Positions 25,580 to 33,362 of a stretch of DNA of 64,000 nucleotides are shown in pieces. The position numbers were made by a program, and so were the translations under genes. The stretch is from contig JBJMKO010000144.1 in assembly GCA_045805805.1 (NCBI GenBank), positions 18,042 through 82,041 of the forward strand, given 5' to 3'. Within the stretch, counting starts at the first letter, position 1. Each line of letters opens with the position of its first letter. Origin of the DNA: VRUE01 sp045805805 (GTDB lineage: Bacteria > Actinomycetota > Thermoleophilia > Solirubrobacterales > 70-9). The notes beneath the pieces are model-generated. The model saw nothing but the letters and a program-made list of their open reading frames with translations. It was not told the origin of the DNA and did not search any database.

Positions 25580-25663
25580 AGAGTCGAGAACCCGCTCTAG
25601 AAGGCGGGCTCTCGAAAATCGGGGAGACAGGATTTGAACCTGCGACCGCTCGGCCCCCAGCCG
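25580..25663. repeat. Duplicated tRNA-Pro 3' end plus terminator (att-like copy)
   Basis: About 84 bp repeating 26380-26463. The 46 bp at 25618-25663 are identical to the 3' two-thirds of tRNA-Pro(GGG); the adjoining 38 bp repeat its terminator hairpin with a few changes. The copy stops inside the anticodon stem, so it is not a functional tRNA. Between the two copies lies the hicBA pair. Confidence 0.85.
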
Positions 25664-25841
25664 GCCGATGCGAGTGCCATATGCGTCCGGCCGCGTCTCC
25701 CCGTCCCCGATCCTGGGCAAATCGGAGCTATCGGACGATGCGCCCGGTACCAAGCCGGTACTAACATCCTCCGATGCCTCCTTGATCGGGTGACTGGGAT
25801 GGCGCCGGCAGCGTATACCGCCTCAGTACCAGAAGCCTGAC

Positions 25842-26072
25842 TTACTTCAGCAATGCGAGAAACTCGTCCCGGGAGATTCCGGCGTCGGAGAGGGTGCCGC
25901 TCAGCGTACCTCGCTTGATGTCCTTGGCGTGAACCGCGACGGTGACCACAATCGGGCTGTCAGGATGCATGAAGTGATGATGGCTGCCCTTCGAGCGGGC
26001 GAGTTTCCAGCCCTTTTGTTCGAGGACCCTGATCAGCTGCCGGGGACGGACCGACGGAAGCCGTCCGCTCAC
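25842..26072 (-). CDS. hicA: HicA-type mRNA interferase toxin
   Basis: 76-aa double-stranded-RNA-binding-fold toxin. VRPRQLIRVLEQKGWKLARS followed by the catalytic-His segment KGSHHHFMHPDSP is the HicA hallmark. Overlaps the antitoxin gene by 4 bp (ATGA); here the antitoxin gene comes first, the reverse of the classical hicAB order. Confidence 0.92.
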   Translation of the reverse strand: MSGRLPSVRPRQLIRVLEQKGWKLARSKGSHHHFMHPDSPIVVTVAVHAKDIKRGTLSGTLSDAGISRDEFLALLK

Positions 26073-26296
26073 GCGGCGACGGTGATGCGCTCGATCAGCG
26101 CCGGCTGCGGCAGCGAGCGGCCCTCGTCCGCCAGCACCTCGAGGTATCCCTCGATCGCGTCCTTGGCCATCGAGAGAGCCTCTTCGCGAGTCTCACCCTG
26201 GGTATGGCAGCCGGGTAGAGCCGGCACCGACACGCTGAAGCCGCCCTCTTCTTCCGGCTGCAGCACGACCTCGAACTCATGGGATTTAGCCGTCAT
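26069..26296 (-). CDS. hicB: HicB-type antitoxin
   Basis: 75-aa partial-RNase-H-fold antitoxin: FEVVLQPEEEGGFSVSVPAL, PGCHTQGETREEALSMAKDA and IEGYLE are typical. ATG at 26296 chosen; the 26371 start would extend toward the tRNA terminator. It lacks a C-terminal DNA-binding domain, so autoregulation by HicB alone is not expected. Confidence 0.9.
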   Translation of the reverse strand: MTAKSHEFEVVLQPEEEGGFSVSVPALPGCHTQGETREEALSMAKDAIEGYLEVLADEGRSLPQPALIERITVAA

Positions 26297-26379
26297 GTCC
26301 AATCGCCTCGCACGCCAAGGATAGCCGCCAGCCATCCCAATTGTCTCTTCCGGTCCAGCTTGACTTGACAAGACCTCGG

Positions 26380-26463
26380 AGTCGAGAGCCCGCTCTAGAA
26401 GCGGGCTCTGGCTTATCGGGGAGACAGGATTTGAACCTGCGACCGCTCGGCCCCCAGCCGAGT
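26380..26463. repeat. tRNA-Pro 3' end and terminator, second copy of the direct repeat
   Basis: The intact-side copy of the repeat seen at 25580-25663. It includes a perfect hairpin (GAGCCCGCT with AGCGGGCTC, 26386-26408) that should terminate tRNA-Pro transcription on the minus strand, and the 3' part of the tRNA gene. Confidence 0.85.
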
Positions 26464-26489
26464 GCGCTACCAGACTGCGCCACTCCCCG
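26416..26489 (-). tRNA. tRNA-Pro (GGG)
   Basis: 74-nt cloverleaf on the minus strand: acceptor CGGGGAG/CTCCCCG, anticodon loop CTGGGGG between CTCGG/CCGAG, T-arm GGTTCAAATCC. Its 3' portion is duplicated at 25618-25663. Confidence 0.95.
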
Positions 26490-26518
26490 TGGCTGCCTTA
26501 CATTCTTACGAATCGCAT

Positions 26519-26589
26519 GCGGCGGTAGCTCAACGGTAGAGCCTCAGCCTTCCAAGCTGATGACGCGAGTTCGATTCTCGTCCGCCGCT
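26519..26589 (+). tRNA. tRNA-Gly (TCC)
   Basis: 71-nt cloverleaf: acceptor GCGGCGG/CCGCCGC, anticodon loop CTTCCAA between TCAGC/GCTGA, T-arm GAGTTCGATTCTC, discriminator T as usual for glycine. Confidence 0.95.
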
Positions 26590-26594
26590 TTCTC

Positions 26595-27068
26595 TCAGCC
26601 TTGGGTCTCGACTGCGATCTGCCTTGCCGCCTCGGAGCCGAGGTAGGGGGTCAGGGCGAACTGGACCGCGTCGGGGACGAGGGCCGGCAGTTCTCCCGCC
26701 TTTCCCTGGTCGACGCGCTGGGCGACCAGCGTGGCTATGCCGCTGGCGATGGCGTACTCGAGAATCTCGGGCAGTAACGCGCCTTCTGGGCTTTCGGCGC
26801 GACCCGGAGCGAGCAAGCCCGCGGAGTAGTCGATGAGGCGGTTGTAGCGAGCGATCCCATCGCGCCCGTGGGCAAGGGCTTCGTTGGTGAGAAGGGTTGC
26901 CGCCGCCGGGTCCCCGGCGGCGAACTCGAAGCCGGCGCGAATCGCAGCGGCTACCTGGGCCGGCCAGGCAACTCGGGAAACATAGGCTTCTTCGACTACC
27001 ACCTGGAGGCGAGCGAAGGCGGCCTCGAAGGCGCGGGGAAAATCGTCCTGTGGGGAGCTTTTTGACAC
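26595..27068 (-). CDS. TetR-type ligand-binding domain protein lacking the HTH
   Basis: 157 aa from a GTG start. The sequence resembles the C-terminal regulatory domain of the neighbouring TetR proteins (AIRAGFEFAAGDPAAATLLT, then LLPEILEYAIASGIATLVAQ, then ALTPYLGSEAARQIA) but there is no N-terminal DNA-binding domain and no in-frame sequence for one upstream. Last gene of the minus-strand TetR series. Either a decayed regulator or a dimer partner that modulates the full-length paralogs. Confidence 0.6.
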   Translation of the reverse strand: MSKSSPQDDFPRAFEAAFARLQVVVEEAYVSRVAWPAQVAAAIRAGFEFAAGDPAAATLLTNEALAHGRDGIARYNRLIDYSAGLLAPGRAESPEGALLPEILEYAIASGIATLVAQRVDQGKAGELPALVPDAVQFALTPYLGSEAARQIAVETQG

Positions 27069-27071
27069 CTG

Positions 27072-27103
27072 GCCTGCCTGACCGAGCTTTTGCGCAGGCA
27101 GGC
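27072..27103. terminator. Hairpin between two TetR-like genes
   Basis: 9-bp perfect stem (GCCTGCCTG at 27072, CAGGCAGGC at 27095) with a 14-base loop, 83 bp after the stop of the TetR gene ending at 27186 and just before the next start. Possible attenuator or terminator. Confidence 0.4.
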
Positions 27104-27185
27104 GAGCCGCCGTGACCGCCCCCTCTGGCGCAAAGCCAGTACGAGCGGGACTATAAACATCAATGTCTAGGAATGCTGCGGGCCG

Positions 27186-27839
27186 CTAAGTGGCCTGCAT
27201 GGCACGCCGCATCTCTTCGGTCGCCGCCGCCGGGCCGATGAAGGGGACGAGCATCGCGAAGAGCAGGTCCGGCATCAGCGAGGGAAGTTGCGCCGTGCGC
27301 CCCGCCACCAGCTCGTCGAAGATCAAGCCGGAGACGGCGCCAGTGGCCATCACCGAGATGTGCTTGGGAAGCTCACCGTCGGGGTCGAGCTCCTCCCGCC
27401 CATCCTCGAGGTACCCGGTGAAGCGGGCGACGGCGTCCCAGTGGCGCCGGCGAGCCTCGGCCCCGGCAACCGCCACCTCGACGACAGCGGTCCGTGCCAG
27501 CTCGGGCTCGCGGGCGAAGATGCCGATCAGGGTCGCCAGTCCCTTGCGTACCCGCGAGAGCCAGGGCTGCTCGCCGTCGCACTCGGCGACCACGGTGGCG
27601 AAGACGCGCTCGACCAGCATGTCGTAGGCGGACAGGAAACAGTCGTGCTTATCGTCGAAGTGCTTGTAGAACGTCGTCCGGGAGGTGTCGGCCTCCTCGA
27701 TCACGTCGGCGACGGAAGTCGCCTCATAGCCCTTGCGGCCGACGACGCGGACCATCGCTTCGAGGAGGCTGTCGCGGCGGGTTTCGGTTGTGGCTGCCAT
27801 ACGGGAGGTGAGTTGGAAACGTGGTTGTCTTTCCATCAT
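27186..27839 (-). CDS. TetR family regulator
   Basis: 217 aa. N-terminal HTH: RRDSLLEAMVRVVGRKGYEA, TSVADVIEEADTSRTTFYKH, FDDKHDCFLSAY. The C-terminal domain ends DLLFAMLVPFIGPAAA, a pattern shared with the other TetR proteins here. ATG at 27839 taken; Met at 27800 is possible. Third of a tandem series on the minus strand, 22 bp after the preceding one. Confidence 0.88.
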   Translation of the reverse strand: MMERQPRFQLTSRMAATTETRRDSLLEAMVRVVGRKGYEATSVADVIEEADTSRTTFYKHFDDKHDCFLSAYDMLVERVFATVVAECDGEQPWLSRVRKGLATLIGIFAREPELARTAVVEVAVAGAEARRRHWDAVARFTGYLEDGREELDPDGELPKHISVMATGAVSGLIFDELVAGRTAQLPSLMPDLLFAMLVPFIGPAAATEEMRRAMQAT

Positions 27840-27861
27840 AGCGCCTTATGTACAAGCCCGT

Positions 27862-28533
27862 TTATCTCTTCCCCGCTGCCTCGGCGGCGGCCGCGGGCCC
27901 GAGATAGGGGACGAGGGTGGCGAAGAGGATCTCCGGAAGCATCTCGGGGAGCCGGTCGGCGCGCCCCGCCTCAATCTCTTCGGAGACGAGGCCGGTGACG
28001 GCGCCGACCGCCATCCGCGAAGTGTTCGCAGGCAGCCTGCGACCGCCGGGAGCGAAATCGCGCCCCTCCTCGAAGAACGGGGTCATCCGCTGTAGGGCCG
28101 CCCGGTAGCGACGCTGCGCCTGTGGCCCGGCCGAGCCGACGTCGACCAGGGCCATGCGGGCGATCTGAGGCTCCCCCGCGAGCGACTCCAGCAGCGCCGC
28201 CAGGCCTGCTCGCACGCGGTCCGGCCAGGCTTCCTGTGTTTCGAACGCGGCGGCGATCCGCCGCGCCAGGACGTCGGCGGCGGTGTCATAGGCAGCGAGG
28301 AAGCAGGCTTCCTTGTCGTCGAAGTGCTCATAGAAGGTGGTGCGGGAGACGCCCGCCTCCTTGGTCAGGTCGGCAACCGTCGTGGCCCCATAGCCCTTCT
28401 CGGCGACGACGTTTACGGCCGCGTCGAGCAGGCGATCGTGCTGGGAGCGAGCGATTACCTCGGGGGGCAGGCGATGGCGGCCGCGGGGCGGCCGCCAGTG
28501 CTCGCGTCTTGGGCGCCGCGCTTGAGCGCCCAA
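27862..28533 (-). CDS. TetR family regulator
   Basis: 223 aa. A basic N-terminal extension (about 28 residues) precedes the HTH (LDAAVNVVAEKGYGATTVAD, LTKEAGVSRTTFYEHFDDKE). The C-terminal domain ends EILFATLVPYLGPAAAAEA. Starts one base after the stop of the preceding TetR gene, so both are on one transcript. Paralogous to its neighbours at 27186 and 28535, probably by tandem duplication. Confidence 0.9.
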   Translation of the reverse strand: MGAQARRPRREHWRPPRGRHRLPPEVIARSQHDRLLDAAVNVVAEKGYGATTVADLTKEAGVSRTTFYEHFDDKEACFLAAYDTAADVLARRIAAAFETQEAWPDRVRAGLAALLESLAGEPQIARMALVDVGSAGPQAQRRYRAALQRMTPFFEEGRDFAPGGRRLPANTSRMAVGAVTGLVSEEIEAGRADRLPEMLPEILFATLVPYLGPAAAAEAAGKR

Positions 28534-28534
28534 C

Positions 28535-29272
28535 TCAGCCGTCCGCCGCAGGGCGTTCCCTCTCGGCCTCGCGGGCTTGGCGCAGCGCCTCCTCTTGGCC
28601 GAGGTACGGAACGGTCGTTATGTAGACGATGTCGGGCAGCAGCTCCGGCAGCCGGGTGGCATTGCCGGTGAGGATCTGGCCGACGATCAGCGACTCGGCG
28701 GCGGAGAGCGCGGCGCGGGCGGCGCTGGAGGGGATTGCCTCCTCCTCGAGCGGGTCGTCGCGACCACGTTCGAGCAGAGCCTGAAGGACGCGCTTACCGG
28801 AGGCGTAGAGCTGGAAGGCACGCTCGCCCGAGGAGGGCGCCTCGATCATCGCCATGCGGGCGAAGGCGGGCCGGCTCGCCAGCAGTTCGAGGAAGGCGGC
28901 TGTCCCTTCGCGGACCATCGTCACCCACGGCTTGTCGGGCGAGTAGACCGCGACCATCGTGCCCATCGCGTCGGCAAGGGAGAGCTCCATCGCGGCGTGG
29001 AAGCAATCCTCCTTGTCCTTGAAGAGCTCATAGAAGGTGGCACGGGACACCCCGGCGAGGGTGCAGATGTCGGCGATCGTGGTGGCTCCGTAGCCTTTCT
29101 CGGCGGAGCTTTTCGCCATCGCGGCGAGGATGCGTTCGCGCTGGGAATGGGCGATGGGCGGCTCGGGAAGCCCCTCGCGCCCGGCCGGCAGGCGCTCCTG
29201 CTCGATCAGGTCGCTGAGATCCACGGGGCGGGAGACGGACGCGTTGCCATTGGGCGAGGAGGCGGGAGGCAT
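28535..29272 (-). CDS. TetR family regulator
   Basis: 245 aa. HTH near residues 45-95 (ERILAAMAKSSAEKGYGATT, IADICTLAGVSRATFYELFK) after an unusually long N-terminal tail. The C-terminal domain ends DIVYITTVPYLGQEEALRQA. First gene of the TetR series; a 13-bp palindrome upstream (29299-29311) may be its operator. No target gene is adjacent, only tRNAs. Confidence 0.9.
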   Translation of the reverse strand: MPPASSPNGNASVSRPVDLSDLIEQERLPAGREGLPEPPIAHSQRERILAAMAKSSAEKGYGATTIADICTLAGVSRATFYELFKDKEDCFHAAMELSLADAMGTMVAVYSPDKPWVTMVREGTAAFLELLASRPAFARMAMIEAPSSGERAFQLYASGKRVLQALLERGRDDPLEEEAIPSSAARAALSAAESLIVGQILTGNATRLPELLPDIVYITTVPYLGQEEALRQAREAERERPAADG

Positions 29273-29298
29273 AAGCTGCTCCTAAGGCAGACAGCGGT

Positions 29299-29311
29299 GT
29301 TTAAGGTAAAC
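29299..29311. promoter_or_regulatory. Candidate operator of the TetR operon
   Basis: Palindrome GTTTAAGGTAAAC (half-sites GTTTA and TAAAC) 27 bp upstream of the first TetR start. Size and place fit autoregulation; no experimental support can be drawn from sequence. Confidence 0.4.
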
Positions 29312-29421
29312 GCGATTGTACACCCCCAGGCCGGGCTGTGTGGACGGCTCCGTACCGGACCGATACAGCGATATCGAGACCCCGGGCTCACGCCCGTGAA
29401 GCGGCGCTTGCGAGCTTGAAG

Positions 29422-29495
29422 CGGGGCAGCCAGGACTCGAACCTGGAATCGCCGGTTTTGGAGACCGGTGCCTTAGCCAGTTGGGCCACTGCCCC
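29422..29495 (-). tRNA. tRNA-Trp (CCA)
   Basis: 74-nt cloverleaf on the minus strand: acceptor GGGGCAG/CTGCCCC with discriminator G, anticodon loop CTCCAAA between CCGGT/ACCGG, T-arm AGGTTCGAGTCCT. Confidence 0.93.
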
Positions 29496-29558
29496 GAGGA
29501 AGCCATGCTAACCGGGCCGTCGCGCAGATCGCGCTCCGGCGAGCCGGCTGGAAATCAT

Positions 29559-29644
29559 GATGCGGGCGGAGGGACTTGAACCCCCACGGGCCGAAGCCCA
29601 CCAGGACCTAAACCTGGCGCGTATGCCAATTCCGCCACGCCCGC
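29559..29644 (-). tRNA. tRNA-Leu (TAG)
   Basis: 86-nt class II tRNA on the minus strand: acceptor GCGGGCG/CGCCCGC, anticodon loop TTTAGGT between CCAGG/CCTGG, long variable arm GTGGGCTTCGGCCCGT, T-arm GGGTTCAAGTCCC. Confidence 0.95.
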
Positions 29645-29712
29645 GTGGCTGCTCTTCGAACTTAACGCGCGACCAATGCCGCGTCGTCGCTCTTAGATTC
29701 TATGATCGTCGC

Positions 29713-30243
29713 GTGGCGGTTGGAGAGGTCAGGCCCGGGTATGAGCTTTGGCGGCCGAATCGGGAGAAGGCCGAGTCGATCACGACCAAGTTCGTGCTCG
29801 TCTTCCTGCTCGCGGCGACGGCGGCAATCGCGGGCTTGGTGACGATCACCGGCTTCTCCCTGATGACCGGCGGCAGCGGCATGGGAATCATCTGCCTGAT
29901 CTTCGCCCTGCTGTACGCCTTCTTTGCCTTCCTCGTCGCCCGCTGGAGCCGCGGCATTCTGCCCGTCGCCGCCGCCCTCTCGATGATCCTGGCGATTCTC
30001 TGCGCGGTCGGCGCCGACAGCTGGTTCGCCCGCGACAAGGCCGGCTTCGAAGACGCGCTGATCCCGGTGACGCTGATCGGCCTGCTGGTCGTGATCCTGG
30101 CGATCCTGCAGCTGATCCTGATCGCGTTCGCCCTCTACGGCTTCAACCAGAACTGGCACGTGGAGGAGGAGCGCCCGATCGGCTCCGGTGAGGACTACGG
30201 CGCCGGCGCCTCGCCCGACGACGGCGCCCCGCTGCCCGCCTGA
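29713..30243 (+). CDS. Four-helix integral membrane protein
   Basis: 176 aa from a GTG start (AVGEVRPGYELWRPN follows). Four hydrophobic helices (about residues 25-50, 55-75, 82-102, 118-145) and a hydrophilic acidic C-terminal tail. No family recognised. It lies between tRNA genes, 69 bp after the start of tRNA-Leu(TAG), which is divergent. The upstream extension to 29557 is rejected because it would read through the tRNA. Confidence 0.65.
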   Translation: MAVGEVRPGYELWRPNREKAESITTKFVLVFLLAATAAIAGLVTITGFSLMTGGSGMGIICLIFALLYAFFAFLVARWSRGILPVAAALSMILAILCAVGADSWFARDKAGFEDALIPVTLIGLLVVILAILQLILIAFALYGFNQNWHVEEERPIGSGEDYGAGASPDDGAPLPA

Positions 30244-30272
30244 TCGCTGCGCCGCTCTCGTCGCTTCGCCGA

Positions 30273-30355
30273 TGCCGGAGGCGGGAGTCGAACCCGCACG
30301 CCCTTGCGAGCAATTGATTTTGAATCAATCGTGTCTACCGTTCCACCACTCCGGC
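30273..30355 (-). tRNA. tRNA-Leu (CAA)
   Basis: 83-nt class II tRNA on the minus strand: acceptor GCCGGAG/CTCCGGC, anticodon loop TTCAAAA between ATTGA/TCAAT, long variable arm, T-arm GGGTTCGACTCCC. Confidence 0.95.
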
Positions 30356-30438
30356 GCCACCCAGACGATAGACGGAATGCGAGCGGAGATCCTGACCGTC
30401 TGCCGACCTGCCGGCCCGGAATAGACTGCTGCTGCGGC

Positions 30439-31272
30439 ATGCGCATCCATCACCTCAACTGCGGGACGCTGTGCCCCCATGGCGCGCGGATGATCAACGG
30501 CAAAGGCGGCCTCTTCGAAGCGGGCAGGGTCGTCTGCCATTGCCTGCTGATCGAGACCGATGACGGCCTGGTCCTCCTCGATACCGGTTTCGGCACCGAG
30601 GACACGCGCAATCCGCGCCGGCTTGGGCTTTTCTTCGCGATGATGCGCCCGCGGGCCGAGATCGGCGAGACCGCCTTGAAGCAAGTCGAAGGCCTCGGCT
30701 TCGCGGCCGGCGATGTTCGCCAAATCGTCACCACCCACCTCGATCCCGATCACTCCGGGGGCCTGCCCGACTTCCCCCAGGCCGAGGTGCACGTCTTCGG
30801 GCGGGAGCTCGACGCGGCGATGGACCCACGCCTACGCGATCGCCCCCGCTACCTCGCCGCACATTGGGAGCACAACCCCCAATGGGTCCGGCACGACGGC
30901 GAAGGCGACGAGTGGTTCGGCTTTGGCGGCGTGCGGATCCTGCCCGACCTCGGCACCGAGGTGCTGCTGATACCGCTGGCGGGACACTCCCTGGGGCACA
31001 CCGGCGTGGCAATCAAGACCGGCGACGGCTGGCTCCTGCACTGCGGCGACGCCTACTTCCACCACGACGAGATCGCCTCTTCCCCTGCCTGCCCGCCCGG
31101 CCTGCGCTTCTTCCAGCTGCTCAATGCCGCCGACGGCAAGCGGCGCAAGGCAAACCAGGAGCGGCTTCGCGAGCTCGTCGCGCGACATGGCGAAGAGGTG
31201 CATCTGCTCTGCTCGCACGACCCGCACGAGCTGGATTTGGCGCAAGCGGCAAGCACCGCGACCGCGGCGTGA
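30439..31272 (+). CDS. Metallo-beta-lactamase-fold hydrolase (AHL-lactonase-like)
   Basis: 277-aa MBL-fold enzyme. Metal site: THLDPDHSGG (residue about 97), in which the usual second His of HxHxDH is Asp, then LAGHSLGHTGV and HCGDAY, with a late His in CSHDPHE. The arrangement fits N-acyl-homoserine-lactonase-family proteins, but lactone hydrolysis is not proven by sequence. ATG at 30439; GTGA overlap of 4 bp with the downstream acetoacetyl-CoA synthetase gene suggests a metabolic thioester or lactone link. Confidence 0.82.
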   Translation: MRIHHLNCGTLCPHGARMINGKGGLFEAGRVVCHCLLIETDDGLVLLDTGFGTEDTRNPRRLGLFFAMMRPRAEIGETALKQVEGLGFAAGDVRQIVTTHLDPDHSGGLPDFPQAEVHVFGRELDAAMDPRLRDRPRYLAAHWEHNPQWVRHDGEGDEWFGFGGVRILPDLGTEVLLIPLAGHSLGHTGVAIKTGDGWLLHCGDAYFHHDEIASSPACPPGLRFFQLLNAADGKRRKANQERLRELVARHGEEVHLLCSHDPHELDLAQAASTATAA

Positions 31273-33248
31273 GCACCGGGACCCCCGAGAAGCTCTGGGA
31301 ACCCTCCGCGGAGCTGGTCGAGCGCTCGCGCCTGCGCGAGTACATGCGCTGGCTCGAAGCCGAGCGCGGGCTGAAGCTCGATGACTATGAGGCCCTGTGG
31401 CGCTGGTCGGTGTCCGACCTCGACGGCTTCTGGTCCTCGATCTGGGACTTCTTCGGCGTCCAGGCCGACGGCGGCTACGAGCGGGTGCTCGGCAGCCGCG
31501 AGATGCCCGGCGCGGAGTGGTTCGCCGGCACCAGCCTCAACTACACCGAGCACGTCTTCGCCGGTAAGGAGGACGGCACCGAGGCGGCGATCCTGCACGC
31601 CTCGGAGCTGCGCGAGCTCGGCGAGCTGAGCTGGGGCGAGCTGCGTGCCCAGGTGGCCGCGACCGCGGCCGGGCTGCGCGCGCTCGGGGTCGAGCGCGGC
31701 GACCGCGTCGTCGCTTACATGCCCAACATCCCCGAGGCGATCGTCGCCTTCCTCGCCACCGCGAGCATCGGCGCGGTCTGGTCGAGTTGCTCGCCCGACT
31801 TCGGCCCGGCGAGCGTGATCGACCGCTTCGCCCAGATCGAGCCCAAGGTGCTCTTCGCGGTCGACGGCTACCGCTATGGCGGCAAGGACTTCGACCGGCG
31901 CGAGACGCTTGCCCAGCTGCAGGCGGCGATACCAAGCCTGGTGCGCACGGTCGTCCTCCCCTACCTCGACGCCGAGCCAGATCTCACCGGGCTGCGCGAC
32001 GCGATGCGCTGGGAGGAGCTGCTCGTCGACGGCGAAGGAGCCGACCTGACATTCGAGCGCGTCCCCTTTGACCACCCGCTCTGGGTGCTCTACTCCTCCG
32101 GGACGACTGGCCTGCCGAAGGCGATCGTGCAGTCGCAGGGCGGCATCCTGCTCGAGCACCTGAAGAAGCTCCACCTCCACGTCGACGCCCATCCCGGCGA
32201 CCGCCTCTTCTGGTTCACCACGACGGGCTGGATGATGTGGAACTTCCTCGTCTCCGGCCTGCTGACCCGGGCCGCGATCGTCCTCTACGACGGCAATCCC
32301 GGCCACCCGGGCATGGGCGTGCTCTGGGACCTCGCCGAGCGCGCCGGGGTGACGATGTTCGGCACCAGCGCCTCCTACATCGCCGCCTGCATGAAGGCGG
32401 GCGCCGAGCTCGGGGGCGGCCGCGACCTCAGCCGCCTGAAAGCGGTCGGATCGACCGGCTCCCCCCTCTCCCCCGAGGGCTTCGACTGGATCTACGAGCA
32501 CCTCGGTGCCGACACCTGGCTCTTCTCCACCAGCGGCGGAACCGACCTCTGCACCGCTTTTGTCGGCGGCGTCGCCCTATTGCCGGTCTACCGCGGCGAG
32601 CTGCAGGGACGCGCCCTCGGCGCCGCGGTCGAGGCCTGGGACGAGGACGGCAACTCGGTGATCGACGAGGTCGGCGAGCTGGTCGTCACCGAGCCGATGC
32701 CCTCGATGCCCATCCGCTTCTGGGGGGACGACGACGGCAGTCGTTACCGGGCGAGCTACTTCGAGCACTACCCCGGCGTCTGGCGCCACGGCGATTGGAT
32801 CGAAATCACTTCGCGCGACACCGCCGTCATCTACGGCCGCTCGGACTCGACGATCAACCGCTCGGGCATCCGCATGGGAACGAGCGAGATCTACCGCGCC
32901 GTGCTCGGCCTGAACGAGATCATCGACGCGCTCGTCGTCGACGTCCCCCGCCCGGGAACAGAGGGCTGGATGCCGCTCTTCGTCGTCCTCCGCGAGGGCG
33001 CCGAGCTCAACGACGACCTGCGCAAGGAGATAGCCCGCCGCGTCCGCAGCCAGTGCTCCCCCCGCCACGTCCCCGACGAGGTCTTCCAGATCACTGAAGT
33101 CCCACGCACCCTCAGCGGCAAGGTCCTTGAGGTGCCAGTCAAGCGAATCCTGACGGGCACACCACCGGAGCAGGCCGCAAGCCGCGACTCGCTTACCAAC
33201 CCAGCCTCCCTCGACTACTTCGTCGACCTGGCCGCCTCGCTCGACTAG
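31269..33248 (+). CDS. aacS: Acetoacetyl-CoA synthetase
   Basis: 659-aa ANL-superfamily ligase that activates acetoacetate with ATP and CoA. Adenylation motif YSSGTTGLPKAIVQSQGG near residue 278, the acetoacetyl-CoA-synthetase-type N-terminus (LWEPSAELVERSRLREYMRW), the GW core motif FTTTGWMMWNFLVSGLL, STSGGTDLCTAF, and the acceptor-Lys region TLSGKVLEVPVKRIL. GTG start overlaps the MBL gene. The stop TAG lies in the left arm of a palindromic element shared with the convergent carboxylase gene. Confidence 0.93.
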   Translation: MSTGTPEKLWEPSAELVERSRLREYMRWLEAERGLKLDDYEALWRWSVSDLDGFWSSIWDFFGVQADGGYERVLGSREMPGAEWFAGTSLNYTEHVFAGKEDGTEAAILHASELRELGELSWGELRAQVAATAAGLRALGVERGDRVVAYMPNIPEAIVAFLATASIGAVWSSCSPDFGPASVIDRFAQIEPKVLFAVDGYRYGGKDFDRRETLAQLQAAIPSLVRTVVLPYLDAEPDLTGLRDAMRWEELLVDGEGADLTFERVPFDHPLWVLYSSGTTGLPKAIVQSQGGILLEHLKKLHLHVDAHPGDRLFWFTTTGWMMWNFLVSGLLTRAAIVLYDGNPGHPGMGVLWDLAERAGVTMFGTSASYIAACMKAGAELGGGRDLSRLKAVGSTGSPLSPEGFDWIYEHLGADTWLFSTSGGTDLCTAFVGGVALLPVYRGELQGRALGAAVEAWDEDGNSVIDEVGELVVTEPMPSMPIRFWGDDDGSRYRASYFEHYPGVWRHGDWIEITSRDTAVIYGRSDSTINRSGIRMGTSEIYRAVLGLNEIIDALVVDVPRPGTEGWMPLFVVLREGAELNDDLRKEIARRVRSQCSPRHVPDEVFQITEVPRTLSGKVLEVPVKRILTGTPPEQAASRDSLTNPASLDYFVDLAASLD

Positions 33249-33362
33249 AGCCCATCCCGGTAGGGGTGGAGCGTCTTGTACTTTTTCGCGAGCGCGGTTC
33301 GAGCGCCAGCAATCCCCGCTCCTCGAAAAAGTTAAGCGGAACCCCTACCGGGATGGGCTCTA
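33246..33362. repeat. Palindromic element, TTTTTCG/CGAAAAA core family
   Basis: Perfect 22-bp inverted arms (33246-33267 and 33341-33362) around a 73-nt core nearly identical to those at 8836 and 40694. The TAG stop codons of both convergent genes are the outermost three bases of the two arms. Likely a bidirectional terminator. Confidence 0.92.

Noticed and set aside
25618..25663. A second tRNA-Pro gene
   Set aside because: Only the 3' two-thirds are present; the 5' acceptor strand and D-arm are missing, so it is a duplicated fragment.
30864..31268. N-terminal extension of the acetoacetyl-CoA synthetase frame
   Set aside because: The frame is open upstream, but this part is antiphase to the clear MBL-fold gene and the translation is Arg/Pro-rich; the GTG at 31269 with a 4-bp overlap is the natural start.
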